DNA from: Apiotrichum sp. Y4204
Lineage: Eukaryota > Basidiomycota > Tremellomycetes > Trichosporonales > Trichosporonaceae
Reading direction: 5' to 3'
DNA length: 51,440 nucleotides
Assembly (NCBI GenBank): GCA_025531455.1
Contig: JAMYHL010000137.1
Location: 1 to 51,440 of the forward strand
How positions within the stretch are numbered: the first letter of the stretch is position 1; every line of letters starts with the position of its first letter. The position numbers and the translations under genes are program-made. The notes below the pieces were generated by a model. That model worked only from the letters and a program-made list of their open reading frames with translations. It searched no databases and was not told where the DNA came from. Below are positions 1 through 10,569 of this stretch, one piece after another.

Positions 1-1
1 G

Positions 2-16
2 CCCCCCCCCCCCCCC
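2..16. repeat. Poly-C tract (15 nt)
   Basis: An uninterrupted run of C at the very start of the window. Similar C or G runs recur at 11883-11899, 15742-15752 and 51355-51394, all outside genes. Confidence 0.9.
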
Positions 17-1385
17 ACACCCCGAACGGCGAGCAAGGTGGGACGGAACTGCGAGTGTTTGGTTGGTCGGGTCCGATGCAGACGAGCAGAATCGGCCGGC
101 AACTTGATCACTTGATTTTTGCTTTTGGGCAGCGGAACAGCGGAACAGCTGGACAGCGGGGTCTGCCACTCGCCTTGCGCGTTTGCACATGGCACAGGCA
201 CAAACAAAAAAGACACACTCCCCCCTTGCCCCCCCTCGCCCGTCTATCTGATAAAGTGCTTCGTTTATTGCATTCCGCCCGATCCAAAGAGCTCAGAACA
301 TCTACATCCAATCCCCGGCGGACAGTGGGTCCGCGGCCGGGCGCTGTTCCACATCCTCCGTGCTCCATGCCACACAGCTGTGGAGCTTTTGTGCCCGGAG
401 CGTGTGCATTCTGAGAACCATTGTAAGCGAAGTGGAGCGTGCGATGGATCACGGGGATCACACTTGTGCAGTTCATTGGCATTCATATCAGACTGCCCAG
501 TATAGCATCGCTTGAGGTCATCGCCTGAGGGTCATCCTCGCAGTGCTATGCATGGAGCCTATCTTCCCACACTCCTGCTCCTGATCCTGTACACGTTGTA
601 CGTATGTCGCAGAACAGCAGAGACAAGAACCAGAAATCCAGAGGATGCAGAGCGCATGGTTCCCAGAGTTCCCAGATCCCAGAGCTCTGAATGTCCAAAT
701 ATGATGACGGCCGACATCGGCAATCACGCGCCCTGATTGGTTGGATTGTCATTTCGGACGAGCGATACCCGATAATCTGGTGCACCACTTCGGCCTCTTT
801 TGGTTTCTGGGAGATGAGCTCAAGGGGGGACTGGGCCGCGTTTCTGCGTTCCTGTCGTGGGCTGCAGCACATGACACCTACTGTACGTACCTATACAGGG
901 CACTAGGACATAAGCTCATGGGGAGCAGAGGAGCACGGCAGACTGCTCTAGTGCTCCACTCCTTGTACGGCATGCAGGGGGACCCTCACGAGGTTAATAA
1001 ATGCCCTTCAAGCAGTCACTTTGTTTCGGCACTCTGAAGGTGCCCTTTTTATGCCTTTACGCTCGTTTGCGCATCAATAGTTCTGGGCCGGAGGTGGATC
1101 TAATTGCATGCCGATGAAGGCATCCCGGCACGGAGGAGTATCCAGCCTGCAGAGTCCGCCTGCAGAGTTTAGTGCAGTACATGTCCGTGTTCTTCCCGAT
1201 GTGTTGTGCGCGTGTGCGCAAAGGCTAAATTCACAGAAATAGCACCGCCAAGAACGGCCGACGACTCCTACTCCAATAATGTGCAGCTCCATAACAGCTA
1301 GCTGCTAGGGTACCCTTCGAGTCGGCCACAACGACGACCAGTCACTGGAGCTCTGGAGTACGCGATTGTGCTGACCCTGCAGCCC

Positions 1386-1429
1386 TGCGGTACCCTGGCT
1401 CGTGTGGTGCGGTACCCTGGCTCGTGTGG
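1386..1429. repeat. Perfect 22-bp tandem duplication
   Basis: Two adjacent identical 22-nt copies (1386-1407 and 1408-1429), each containing GGTACC and CTCGTGTGG. There is no open frame or structural context. It looks like a recent slippage or duplication event. Confidence 0.9.
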
Positions 1430-2049
1430 GGCTGGTTCGTTTCACCCCAACAAGGTTCTCGGGAACCCTGGGCGACGCCATCTCCGCCATCTCCGCCATC
1501 TCCGCCGTGTCCATCTCCATCTGGAGGTCTGAAGCTCTAAATCTCTGGGATATATAGTTGCGCACGACCAAGTCCATTCGTCTGTCCCCACGGCCGACCT
1601 ACGTGCAAGTATATCGGCCGCAGAAGCGATCAGCGCCGACCGACTCTGGCTGAGCTTCTCCGGCTCGTGTTACGTCTCCAGTCATCTCCGATCGCCTGTC
1701 TGATATTGGGTATGGCTATATGGTTCCATCCGAGATGGCATGGGGTTGGTTCACAAGGATGGTTGTGATCTAGCGATCTGCATGAGATTGCACCTCTATC
1801 TTTACTGATCCAGGCTTGTTATGACCGACTGTATTGGACGTTAACCATAGCACTTCCCCGCAGCGACCGAAAGACAGGAGAAGATCGTTTTGAGAGATAG
1901 ATGGTATCATGCGACAGGCAGATCCCGAGTTCGAACGTTTTGTCCAGCTCTTTTCCGACTGAAGCAGTTCATCGGCTTTCAACCCGCCAGCAAGTTGTTG
2001 GAGCAGACACCGTGTTCTCGCCGCGTCGGACAGCAACTAGGCAATTTCT

Positions 2050-2371
2050 CCAAGCAATGCTGTATAGAGGTCTATTGCCCTCCCGCATCTCCGTCTGCGT
2101 AGGGGCCCAGTTCCGTCTTCGGATAGATACTAATCAGCTTGAAGCTGGGTAAGTTGAACCTCATGTCGGCGACCCCCAGGATGCGTTGAGGATCCTCAAA
2201 AGGATCCAGAATTTCCATGTTTTCGCGTGGTCGTCGCGGACCTGTACAATAAATCGCAGATCCAGGTCGAACTGGACGGGGCAGTAGAACACCGTGTTAC
2301 AAGCAACGCGGGTTCGAACCCTGCAAAGAAAAGGCCTAACAGTCGACCCTCCAGGGAGGGCGCGCCTTTTT
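2050..2371 (+). ncRNA. Candidate Pol III transcript, possibly SRP (7SL)-like RNA
   Basis: Seen: a perfect B-box sequence, GGTTCGAACCC, at 2311-2321; a 5-bp hairpin (47-51 with 56-60 of the 2300 block); and a TTTTT tract at 2367-2371. A tRNA does not fit, because no 5' acceptor partner or anticodon arm is present upstream. About 40 nt before the B box lie CCAGGTC (2262-2268) and ACGGGGCAG (2276-2284), followed by an A-rich stretch and CCGTG. Their order and spacing resemble the SRP54-binding helix 8 of SRP RNA. Against this, CCAG can also pair locally with CTGG, and I could not complete helix 5 or find a clean Alu-domain UGUNR motif. The 5' end (about 2050) is a guess. Alternatives are a tRNA relic or a chance match. 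Confidence 0.25.
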
Positions 2372-3849
2372 GTGTCTAACCCCCGTCTGACCCGTCTGGC
2401 CCGTCTGGCCCGTCTTGTCGTGCGTTATGCCCAGCCATTGTGCTCGAGCTGCGCTGGCATAGTAGATGAGTGAGCGATGGAGGATGTTCCCAAGATGCAA
2501 GAGTGGTCGGCAGTCAGTCGCTGAGTCAGCTTGACCAACCTTAGAACATGATTGCTTTGGAGCCTGTTGTTCCACTGCTGATGTCTTGCCTTCTATGGGA
2601 GAACATGGTAGCCTTCAGCCTGTTGTTCCACTGCAGAAGTGAACCATGGTATTACTAACATGGGACGGTCAGCCACATGGTTGATTGTGTTCCGCATTGC
2701 CAAGGCTGATGGACTCTGGTTCACAAAATAACAGACAGTGTGCACCTAAAGTATCTACGCGGCGATTCTGCTTCTTTGCCAGCTACCCAGTAGTGTGTAG
2801 TTACAATGTTCCTCTGAAGGGCGATGACTGTGTCGGTCTCACCACGTCACTGCCTCTCCCATCAGACAGTCGCCCCCAAGCCATTCTTAGCGCCCTTATC
2901 TCCTCTGGGCACCGGGGACGAATGAGCGTGTCCGAAGCTTGTTTCCAGGTCAACTCAAGTTGGGGACTCTACATGTTATCAGTTTCGTTGTCCTAGCCAA
3001 TGTCAGACGAGCGCAGTTACGCAGCCGGTTGGTAGCCGCCTTGCCCGATGTCCCAAACTTTGTCCGAGATTCCAGTCGTCTCCCATCAGCGACATCCCTT
3101 TCATACTCCTGTCACCGACGGAGCAGAGTGAACCCGATAACTTGCTCTGTAGATCATGAGATCGCAGTCGCCGCCATCACCAAAGTCTCGTCCAGGTTGC
3201 AAGCTTCCGCAATTCCGCAGCTTAAACCCGCCGGTGCGCAGATGACGCTGCCCACGTGTCAGCTCGGGTTAGAAACTGCAGAGGAAAAGCGCACTCCCCA
3301 ACGTCTATTACGGGCAAACAATACTTGTCGTAATCTGTGTAGATAGTGTGACCGCGGTAACCGCCATACCGACTCGACGACTTGAATCACGAGTTTCGGC
3401 AATGGACGGATCGCACGGATCGGCATCCTTCGGCTTGGTCCCTGGCCGCGGGCAGTCAATGACGTTTCTCGCTCCAATCCAGTCAACAGCTTTGATTCCC
3501 ACCGTGGAACCAGTAGATGCCGACGAGGGTTCAGGCGTTTTATTAGTTGACCGTTTGGCCGCTTGCCCGCCTCGGTGTCTTACGGGCTTGGTCCACAGTT
3601 GCCACCAGGTTCCAGATGCTCAGATGTCGTACGTCGGCAGGTCACTAAAAAAGTTCGATAGCGCCACTGTGTTTCCTAGTTTGTCAGCGACTCGGAGATG
3701 ATCGAGTCGGCGCCTAACCGCGCAACTGCCCCGTGTGGAATCCGGGATGCGCGAGCAATATATCAACAACACTAGCAGAGTTGGACGACGAGAATGACCA
3801 CCTTGTACATAACTGGCACACAGAACAGATCCAGACTCCGTAAACTGAC

Positions 3850-5830
3850 ATGGCGCCGAGAGCCGCGACAGTAGATATGGACCAGCCAAATACGGCCAAG
3901 GTCCCCCGGAACACTACGAGTGACACGCTGTTCGACCTCTCGGCAGCGTCAACCCCTCGGGCGGCCACATTCAACGGCCTTGAATCAAAGAGGGGGGCAA
4001 AGAGCTGTACCGATGATGAGATGGGCAAGGAGAAGGCCATGGACAAGAAACCCACAGCTCTTCCCGAGGGATGCAGCTTTGGGACAATTCCGCGAGACGA
4101 CGGAACGGAGGAGCGCGTCATTTGGGTAGAGTTTCCCGCTGGGTCGAGAGACAACCCCTTCTACTTCTCAAAGGGGCGCAAGTTTGCGATTACAGTGGTT
4201 GCTACGTTCTTCACGATGATCACTGGTGAGAGCCACAGGCAGATTGCCGCTGACGCTAGCCTACACAACATCGGCGTACTCTATCTCGGCCAGCGACATG
4301 TGCGCGGAGTTGGGATGTAACACCCTCCATGTTGAAGCGGGAATTGCGCTTTACTGTTGGGGATTTGCACTTGCCCCACTCGTGCTCGCCCCAGTGTCCG
4401 AAGAGCTTGGCCGCAAGTGGACATACATCACAGCCGTGATCGTCTTTTTCCTTCTGCAGCTGATGATGACTCTGTGAGCACTGGACTTTTAACGGTGCTA
4501 ATGTCGCAGTGGGAAGAACACCGTCACGGTCCTTGTCTGCCGATTTCTCCTGGGAACAGCTGGCAGCATAGGCGCGACGCTCGTTGGCGGCACCATTTCA
4601 GACATCTTCATCCCCAGCCAGCGCGGCCTCCCCATGGCCGTGAGTCTCACGCCTCTGTTTTCCTGACCCCAGCTATTCGGTTTCTGTGCAATCTTCGGCA
4701 CGGGTTTTGGCGGCGCGACCATGTCTTGGGCGACCGTCGCCCTCGGGTGGCGGTGGGTCAACTGGATCCAGTTCATCGCCTTGGGCGCCTTCTGTCCAGT
4801 AGTATTTGTTGTAATGCGCGAAACGCGCTCCACCGTCATTCTCCGCCGCAGGGCGGCCAAACTGCGTAAGGAGCGCGGAACAGCCGACGGCGCCAGGTAT
4901 CTCGCCAAGTCGGAGATTGAAAAGGTCAAGTTTTCGACGGCGATGGCGCAGAGCATGTCCCGCCCCCTCGTTTTTCTCGTCAAAGAGCCGATTGTCACGT
5001 TCTTTTCTCTCTGGATTGCTTTGGGCGTAAGTAGTGCGTTACAATGTGTCTGACAGACAGTGGGGCGTGTTCTACACCCAGATTGCGGGCGTGCCGTACA
5101 TGTTCAGAAAGTACCACGGATTCGACACAATTGCCATCGGCCAAGTATACTGGACGATGTGTATTGGAGCTGTCCTGGGCTTTGTCTGCAATTTCATTCA
5201 AGAGCGTGTCTATCGCGCCAAGGCGACCAAGTATGGTGTTGAGGCGAGACTCTACGCCCCCATGGTAGCCGGCGTGCTGTTTGCTGTCGGCTGCTTTATC
5301 ACCGGTTTTACGTGTATTGCAGGTGTCCATTGGATCGGGCCCTGCGTCGGCGTGACGCTTCTCCTGGGTAAGTAGAACAGGAATGAGTAGTTCTGACCAC
5401 AGCCGCGATCATGACCATCTACATCACCGCCTTTACATACCTCTCCGAGTGTTACGGCGTGTACGCGTCGTCAGCCATCGCCGGTCAGTCCTTTATGCGC
5501 AACATGCTCGGCGGCGCGTTTACCATGTTCACAACCTCAATGTTTGAGAGCATGACGGTACGCTGGGCGCTGGTCATGATGGGCGGCCTTGCCGCGCTGC
5601 TCGCGCTAGTCCCTTTTGCGGCGTTCTTCTACGGCCCGCAGATCCGCGCGCGGTCCACCTTCTCCCGCCAGCTCATGGCGCAGGAGCGCGACGCGCTTGA
5701 GCACGAGCGCCGCGAGAGAGAAAAGTGCGGGATGGACACCACCGAAACGGAGGATTTCGAGGGTGCAGCGAACGAGGAGACGATCGAGCGCGCAACATCA
5801 CATACTAGTCATCCCATCAGCATCGTGTAA
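3850..5830 (+). CDS. MFS transporter, DHA1/SVOP-like, 602 aa
   Basis: Six exons: 3850-4225, 4260-4473, 4510-4639, 4673-5026, 5061-5367, 5403-5830. The five introns are only 33-36 nt. The product has about 125 hydrophilic N-terminal residues and then about 12 hydrophobic segments, as in major facilitator superfamily proton-driven exporters. Family hallmarks include LAPVSEELGRKW (motif A region between TM2 and TM3), CRFLLG, ISDIFIPSQRG, and the loop region PYMFRKYHGFD, which match fungal drug/polyamine-type transporters of the plasma membrane. The substrate cannot be read from sequence. The C-terminal tail is acidic and cytosolic. The gene converges on DPM2, whose stop lies 135 nt beyond. The start chosen is the first ATG of the open frame. 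Family call is confident, subfamily less so. Confidence 0.92.
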
Positions 5831-5965
5831 TTACAATTGGTGTATGCATTAGAGCCATCATGTCGCAACTGCTTGGAAAAACGTGTAGTCGCAGGCCATG
5901 TGGACTCTGGAGATGAAGCTCTGTCCACCGGTGTTGGCCCGGCGGTGCGGGATCCGGTATATCGT

Positions 5966-6411
5966 CTATGCTGTCTTGCCCGATGATTTGCGTTTCCGTG
6001 CCTCGGCGGCTGATACCTTGGCAAAGAATGCGCCAATACCCGCGAGGCCGACAAGAAGGAGAAAAGCGGGACCACGGACAGCCCACTCGCGCGGCGGGAA
6101 GTAGTCGCGCAGCGTCGATGCCTCGTCAACAAAGGGCTGGGTGTGAGTGGGATAGATGGCAAGAGAATGAACCTATACTTACCAGGAGAAGCGCCCAAAT
6201 CGTGTAGTAAATGAACACGAAGACCGCCACAAAGAGCATACCCCCACCGAGGACCTTGTCGGAGGTCGCCTATGTGACAACAGCCAGAGAGTTGGGAAGC
6301 GAAGCCGCGAGGAAGAGACCGAGGTTCGGGAGCATAAGCCAGTTAAATCGCGATACGTGTCAGCATCTCGTCGCGCACTGTCGCGCTTTCCACCATCAAC
6401 ACACTCACCAT
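5966..6411 (-). CDS. Dolichol phosphate-mannose synthase subunit 2 (DPM2), 86 aa
   Basis: Three exons on the minus strand: 6409-6411 (ATG only), 6183-6269 and 5966-6136, with introns of 139 and 46 nt. The protein begins M|ATSDKVLGG. It has a first membrane segment (FVAVFVFIYYTIWALLL), a short loop carrying FPPREWAVR, a second segment (FLLLVGLAGIGAFF) and a basic tail. This order and the 86-residue length match DPM2, the small ER-membrane subunit that stabilises DPM1. It supports dolichol-P-mannose synthesis for N-glycans, O-mannosylation and GPI anchors. The start codon is its own 3-nt coding exon followed directly by GTGAGT; the sequence before it is CAACAACAACA. The gene is too short and broken to show as one open frame. 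Confidence is high for identity and good for junctions. Confidence 0.92.
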
Positions 6412-6572
6412 TGTTGTTGTTGATAGTGTTTTGTTTTGAACAACCGTTTGGAGAACCAGCGGAACGCACTGGACGTCGTCGACATCGACACATGTCATGA
6501 CCTCCACACGTCGACGGTGTCGTCGACCCACGCTATTCTGCACCCTCCTATAAGCACGCGGAAAGCACCCTA

Positions 6573-6582
6573 GTCACGTGAC
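6573..6582. promoter_or_regulatory. CACGTG palindrome upstream of DPM2
   Basis: A perfect 10-bp palindrome, GTCACGTGAC, about 160 bp upstream of the DPM2 ATG. CACGTG is the core E-box bound by bHLH factors (Cbf1/Pho4 class in fungi). Regulation through it is inference. Confidence 0.4.
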
Positions 6583-8112
6583 TACCTGGAAGAGTTTACC
6601 CTGTCACCCACACTCCATGCAACAACGTGAAAGGGACGTTAATGACGCTTGTCACTTGCTCCTCGCGATTCCCCGGCCTCCCGGTCGATACTGGGCCCAG
6701 CTCGTGTTCGCTGACTCTGTTGTGTACACGATAGACTCAGGTAGTTTGATTGCGCCCGCACAGGGTGGCATGGGCGGTGGACTTCATGGCTGCTTCATGG
6801 TCACTTTCTTCTCGGTGTAGCGTGGCGAGCAACGACGCTTCCGGCGACAGTTCGTTCTCCTCCGTAGCATCCCCCAATGTAAACAACGTGATCGTCTGGA
6901 CACATGCCTAATAGGAAAAGATGCATATCCAGGACGATCCGGACGATCCCAAGAAGCCTTTGTCGATCGACATCGGCCCAGACCCAGCCAGTGACGTCAT
7001 GTGGCGCATGAGAGCCACGAGATCAGGCACCGCATACGGTATTTCTTCGCTGGTCCGCCGATCTATCGTGGGAAAGCCATTGCCCTCACGTGGCAGTGCC
7101 ACACAGTTGCAGGCTATTTGTATTGCCACTAATTTAAACGAAACACTTCGACAGGTGGGAAACTGATATCCGGTGCGGGGTAAACAGGCGCTACCCCCTC
7201 AGTCTCAGCCTTGATGCGCTTTTGTTATTATTCCGACGCAATCGGCCACCCTCCACACTGTCTGATCGCAGTCTGCGGGCACGGCTAGTCGTGAACGTGG
7301 ATCGCACTCACGCTCTTGTGGAACCCGGGTCCGGCCTTCCGGCCACAATTATCTCGTGCCCCATCCGGGGCCGCCTACCGTTGTGAAGAGGACGGCCTTG
7401 TTGCGCCTGCCGTCCTTCGGCGAACTGGAGCAAAGAGGCTCCACAGGATGAAATCACGACAATCACTTGGCTTCTCGTCGTGTATCACTTAAATACAACA
7501 GTGTGGGATGCACGAATGATAAGGACCGCAATGGGCATAGCTTCCTAGACCACGCCTATCCGGATGTGGGTAAATGACAGACACATGTGCACGAAATGGG
7601 CAATCTGGCTGGAGCCCACTTTCAGATTCACTTTGGTGCGGCGTGCTCCGTGTGCGGGATGTGAATGGAACCACAGTGGATATCACACCGGCCTTGGCCG
7701 CTCGCCGTGCACCGCCGTTTCCCGGCAACCGGCTTGTAATGAAGCCGGAAACCGCGTGGAAAAGGATCCGGCGGCCTAGTGTGCAGCCAAACTTTACTAT
7801 TGTTCTGGTCCTCCGCCTGTTCAGTGGCGGGCATCAAAGACATCATTGACAACAGGAATGCCTGCATCGAGGGCGAATTCGGCGCCACGCCATTGGACGC
7901 AGACCGGCGACCCCGCATCACCCCAGGTTCAAAGCCAAGCGGGGAAGAGACGGACACCACCGGTTAACCATTCTCACGTCCGGAATCGCACCCAAACGCG
8001 CAAACGGCGGCTGCTCGCGCGCCGGGGGGCCCGCCGCCTACGCACACACACAATGGCCAACACCAACATCGTGATCCATGTATCCTCTCCTTGCCAGCAC
8101 ATACGCATCCGC

Positions 8113-8119
8113 TATATAA
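8113..8119 (+). promoter_or_regulatory. TATA-like element upstream of fumarate reductase
   Basis: TATATAA in a CT-rich context, 166 bp before the ATG at 8285. This spacing is compatible with a leader of about 100-130 nt. Confidence 0.4.
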
Positions 8120-8284
8120 CTCTCTCACCCCCTCGCTGCCAGCGAAACCCCCACATTCTCTAGAAATCTCCCCTTATCACCACCACAAACAGTGAGCAGC
8201 ATCAATAGGTATAAACACATCAGATGCTGACATTTTCCTCGTTCGCCACTTGACGCCTCCTGCCTCCAATTCCCACGCTCTCAG

Positions 8285-10569
8285 ATGTCCCAGGTTATCG
8301 TCGTCGGCGGTGGTCTTTCCGGCCTCTCGGCCGCTCACACCGTTCTCGAGCGTGGTGGCAACGTCGTGAGTACAGATATGCAGCTTGAGATGGGCTATTT
8401 CTGACTCTACCAGCTCCTCCTCGACAAGAACTCGTTCATGGGTGTAAGTCGCACCTTTTCAGCCTCCCCGCCACAAGCTCTGACACCAATAGGGTAACTC
8501 CACCAAGGCCACCTCTGGTATCAACGGCGCCGGCACCAAGGTATGTTATCTATTCTCCCCAATATCCACCGAATTCGTGCTGACGTGACCCAGGCTCAGG
8601 AGGTTAGTTGCAGTGCAATGAGCACGCCGCGTTGTCATGCTCACTTCACAGGACCTTGGCATCCCCGACACTGCCGCCAAGTTGTGAGTAATCTGCCACA
8701 AACGTCTTTGCATCTTGCTGACCGGATAGCTTTGCCGACACCAAGAAGTCGGCTCGTGAGCTCGCCCGTGACGACCTGATTCACGTCCTCACCTACCGCT
8801 CGGGTGATGCCGTCAACTGGCTCGTTGAGCGCTTTAACCTTGACCTCTCCAAGGTCTCGCGTCTCGGTGGCCACTCCGAGAAGCGTACCCACCGTGGTGG
8901 TGCCCAGTTCCCCGGCATGACCATCACCTACGCTCTTATGGAGAAGCTTGAGGAGATTGCCGCCGCCCAGCCCGACCGTGCCCAGATCCGCAAGAAGGCC
9001 CGTGTCACCAAGCTTGTCAAGGACGGTGACAAGGTCATCGGTGTCGAGTACACCCAGGGCGGTGAGACCAAGGTTGAGCACGGTGTCGTTGTCATCGCTA
9101 CCGGTGGTTACGCCGCCGACTTCACCGAGGACTCGCTCCTCAAGAAGTACCGCCCCGAGTACTACGACCTCCCTACCACCAACGGTGACCACTGCACTGG
9201 TGACGGCCAGAAGATGGCCATGGCCATTGGCGCCAAGGGCATTGACCTCGAGAAGGTCCAGGTCCACCCCACCGGTCTCGTTGACCCCAAGGACCCCGAG
9301 TCCAAGGTCAAGTTCCTTGCCGCTGAGGCGCTCCGTGGTGTTGGTGGTCTCCTGATCGACAACACTGGTAACCGTTTCGTCGACGAGCTCCAGCACCGTG
9401 ACTACGTCACCAACAAGATGTGGGAGAACAACAAGTTCCCCGTCCGTCTTGTCCTCAACTCGGCCTCCTCGAAGGAGATTGAGTGGCACATCAAGCACTA
9501 CGCCGGCCGTGGCCTCATGGTCCACTACAAGAACGGTTACGACCTTGCCAAGGCTATCGGCTGCTCGCCCGAGACCCTCAAGAAGACCTTTGACGACCAC
9601 AACAAGTACGCCAAGAACCCCGGATCCGACCCCTTCGGCAAGAAGTTCTTCTCTGGCGGCGACTTCTCCATGGACGACTCGTACAACGTTGCCCTCATGA
9701 CCCCCGTCCTCCACTACACCATGGGTGGTCTTGAGATTGGCCCCGACTCGGCCGTTCACGGCGACAACGCTGCCCCCATCCCCGGTCTCTTCGCCTGTGG
9801 TGAGGTTGCCGGTGGTGTGCACGGTGCCAACCGTCTCGGTGGCTCGTCGCTCCTTGGCTGTGTCGTCTTCGGCCGTGTCGCCGGTGACTCCGCCTCGTCG
9901 TACCTCCTCCACGACCTTTCGTCCGGTCGTGCTGCCGGCCGTCTCGCCACCATCGGCGACCACCTTCTCGAGACCAAGATCTCGGTCAGCCCCGGCTCGA
10001 ACTCGGTCAACCTCGAGTTCTCGTGGGGTGGTGCTTCGGGCTCGGCTCCCGCTGCCAAGGCAGCTCCGGCCGCCGCCGCCGCCGCTCCTGCCGCTGCTGC
10101 GCCTGCCGCTGCTGCCCCCGCCGCTGCTGCTGCTCCTGCTGAGGCCGCCCCTGCACCCAAGCAGGGCGAGTACACCGCCGATGAGGTTGCCAAGCACAAC
10201 ACCGAGAAGGACTGCTGGGTCATCATTAACGGCGAGGTCCTCGACGTCACCGAGTTCCTGCACGAGCACCCAGGAGGTGCTAAGGCTATCCTCCTTTATG
10301 CTGGTGAGTGAAATTTCAAATCTAGGGAAAATGTGAAATTGGAAGGGCCATCGGAGATCGCCGAAATTTCCGCCACACTCATTCACATTCCGCCACACTT
10401 CACCACTACTCCTCTACATCTTCGATGACCTTTCCAACACTTTTCTACATCGTTTCTTTGCTAACAGGGCACAGGAAAAGATGCTAGTGAAGAGTTCGAC
10501 ATGGTGCATCCCGCTGGCGTGATCGCCAAGTATGCACCTGAAGCCGTCATTGGCACGCTGAAGAAGTAA
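8285..10569 (+). CDS. FRD1: Fumarate reductase (FAD) fused to cytochrome b5 domain, 622 aa
   Basis: Seven exons: 8285-8365, 8414-8443, 8493-8540, 8594-8602, 8652-8683, 8730-10303, 10475-10569. Exon 4 is a 9-nt micro-exon encoding AQE. Residues about 4-24 form the FAD Rossmann motif ([15 protein letters not shown]). HPTG, the ATGGYAADF segment and [10 protein letters not shown] are hallmarks of soluble fumarate reductases of the Osm1/Frd1 type, which oxidise FADH2 or NADH while reducing fumarate. After an Ala/Pro-rich linker (about residues 485-525) comes a cytochrome b5 domain with heme ligands His580 (HPGG) and His603. Other fungal fumarate reductases share this fusion. Codon use is strongly biased, suggesting high expression. 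The last acceptor is CACAG at 10474; the earlier AACAG would break the frame. No targeting peptide precedes the FAD motif, so a cytosolic location is likely. Confidence 0.95.

Larger units (their letters stand above)
1..3849. other. Gene-poor left end
   Basis: No reading frame here looks like a real protein gene. The longest open frames are about 90-135 codons, overlap on both strands, and show no family motif or codon bias like the neighbouring genes. The stretch opens with a 15-nt C run (2-16). It also holds a perfect 22-bp tandem duplication (1386-1429), a short CCATCTCCG repeat (about 1478-1506), a CCGTCTGGC-like repeat (about 2381-2416) and the candidate Pol III RNA listed separately. 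Short exons of a diverged gene cannot be excluded. Confidence 0.55.
6412..8284. other. Intergenic, divergent promoters
   Basis: Separates DPM2 (-) from the fumarate reductase gene (+). Open frames are under about 110 codons and mutually overlapping, with no recognisable product. It contains the CACGTG palindrome and a TATA-like element listed separately. Confidence 0.6.

Noticed and set aside
2290..2330. A tRNA gene based on the T-arm-like GCGGGTTCGAACCCTGC
   Set aside because: No acceptor-stem partner for the following AAAGAAA and no anticodon or D arm upstream. It was kept only as a candidate Pol III B box.
8641..10398. A 585-codon open frame on the minus strand opposite the fumarate reductase gene
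   Set aside because: It is a shadow of a strongly codon-biased gene. The biased sense codons leave few TTA, CTA or TCA, so the opposite strand lacks stops. The translation is Val/Gly/Leu-rich without any domain, and the sense strand has a full family match.
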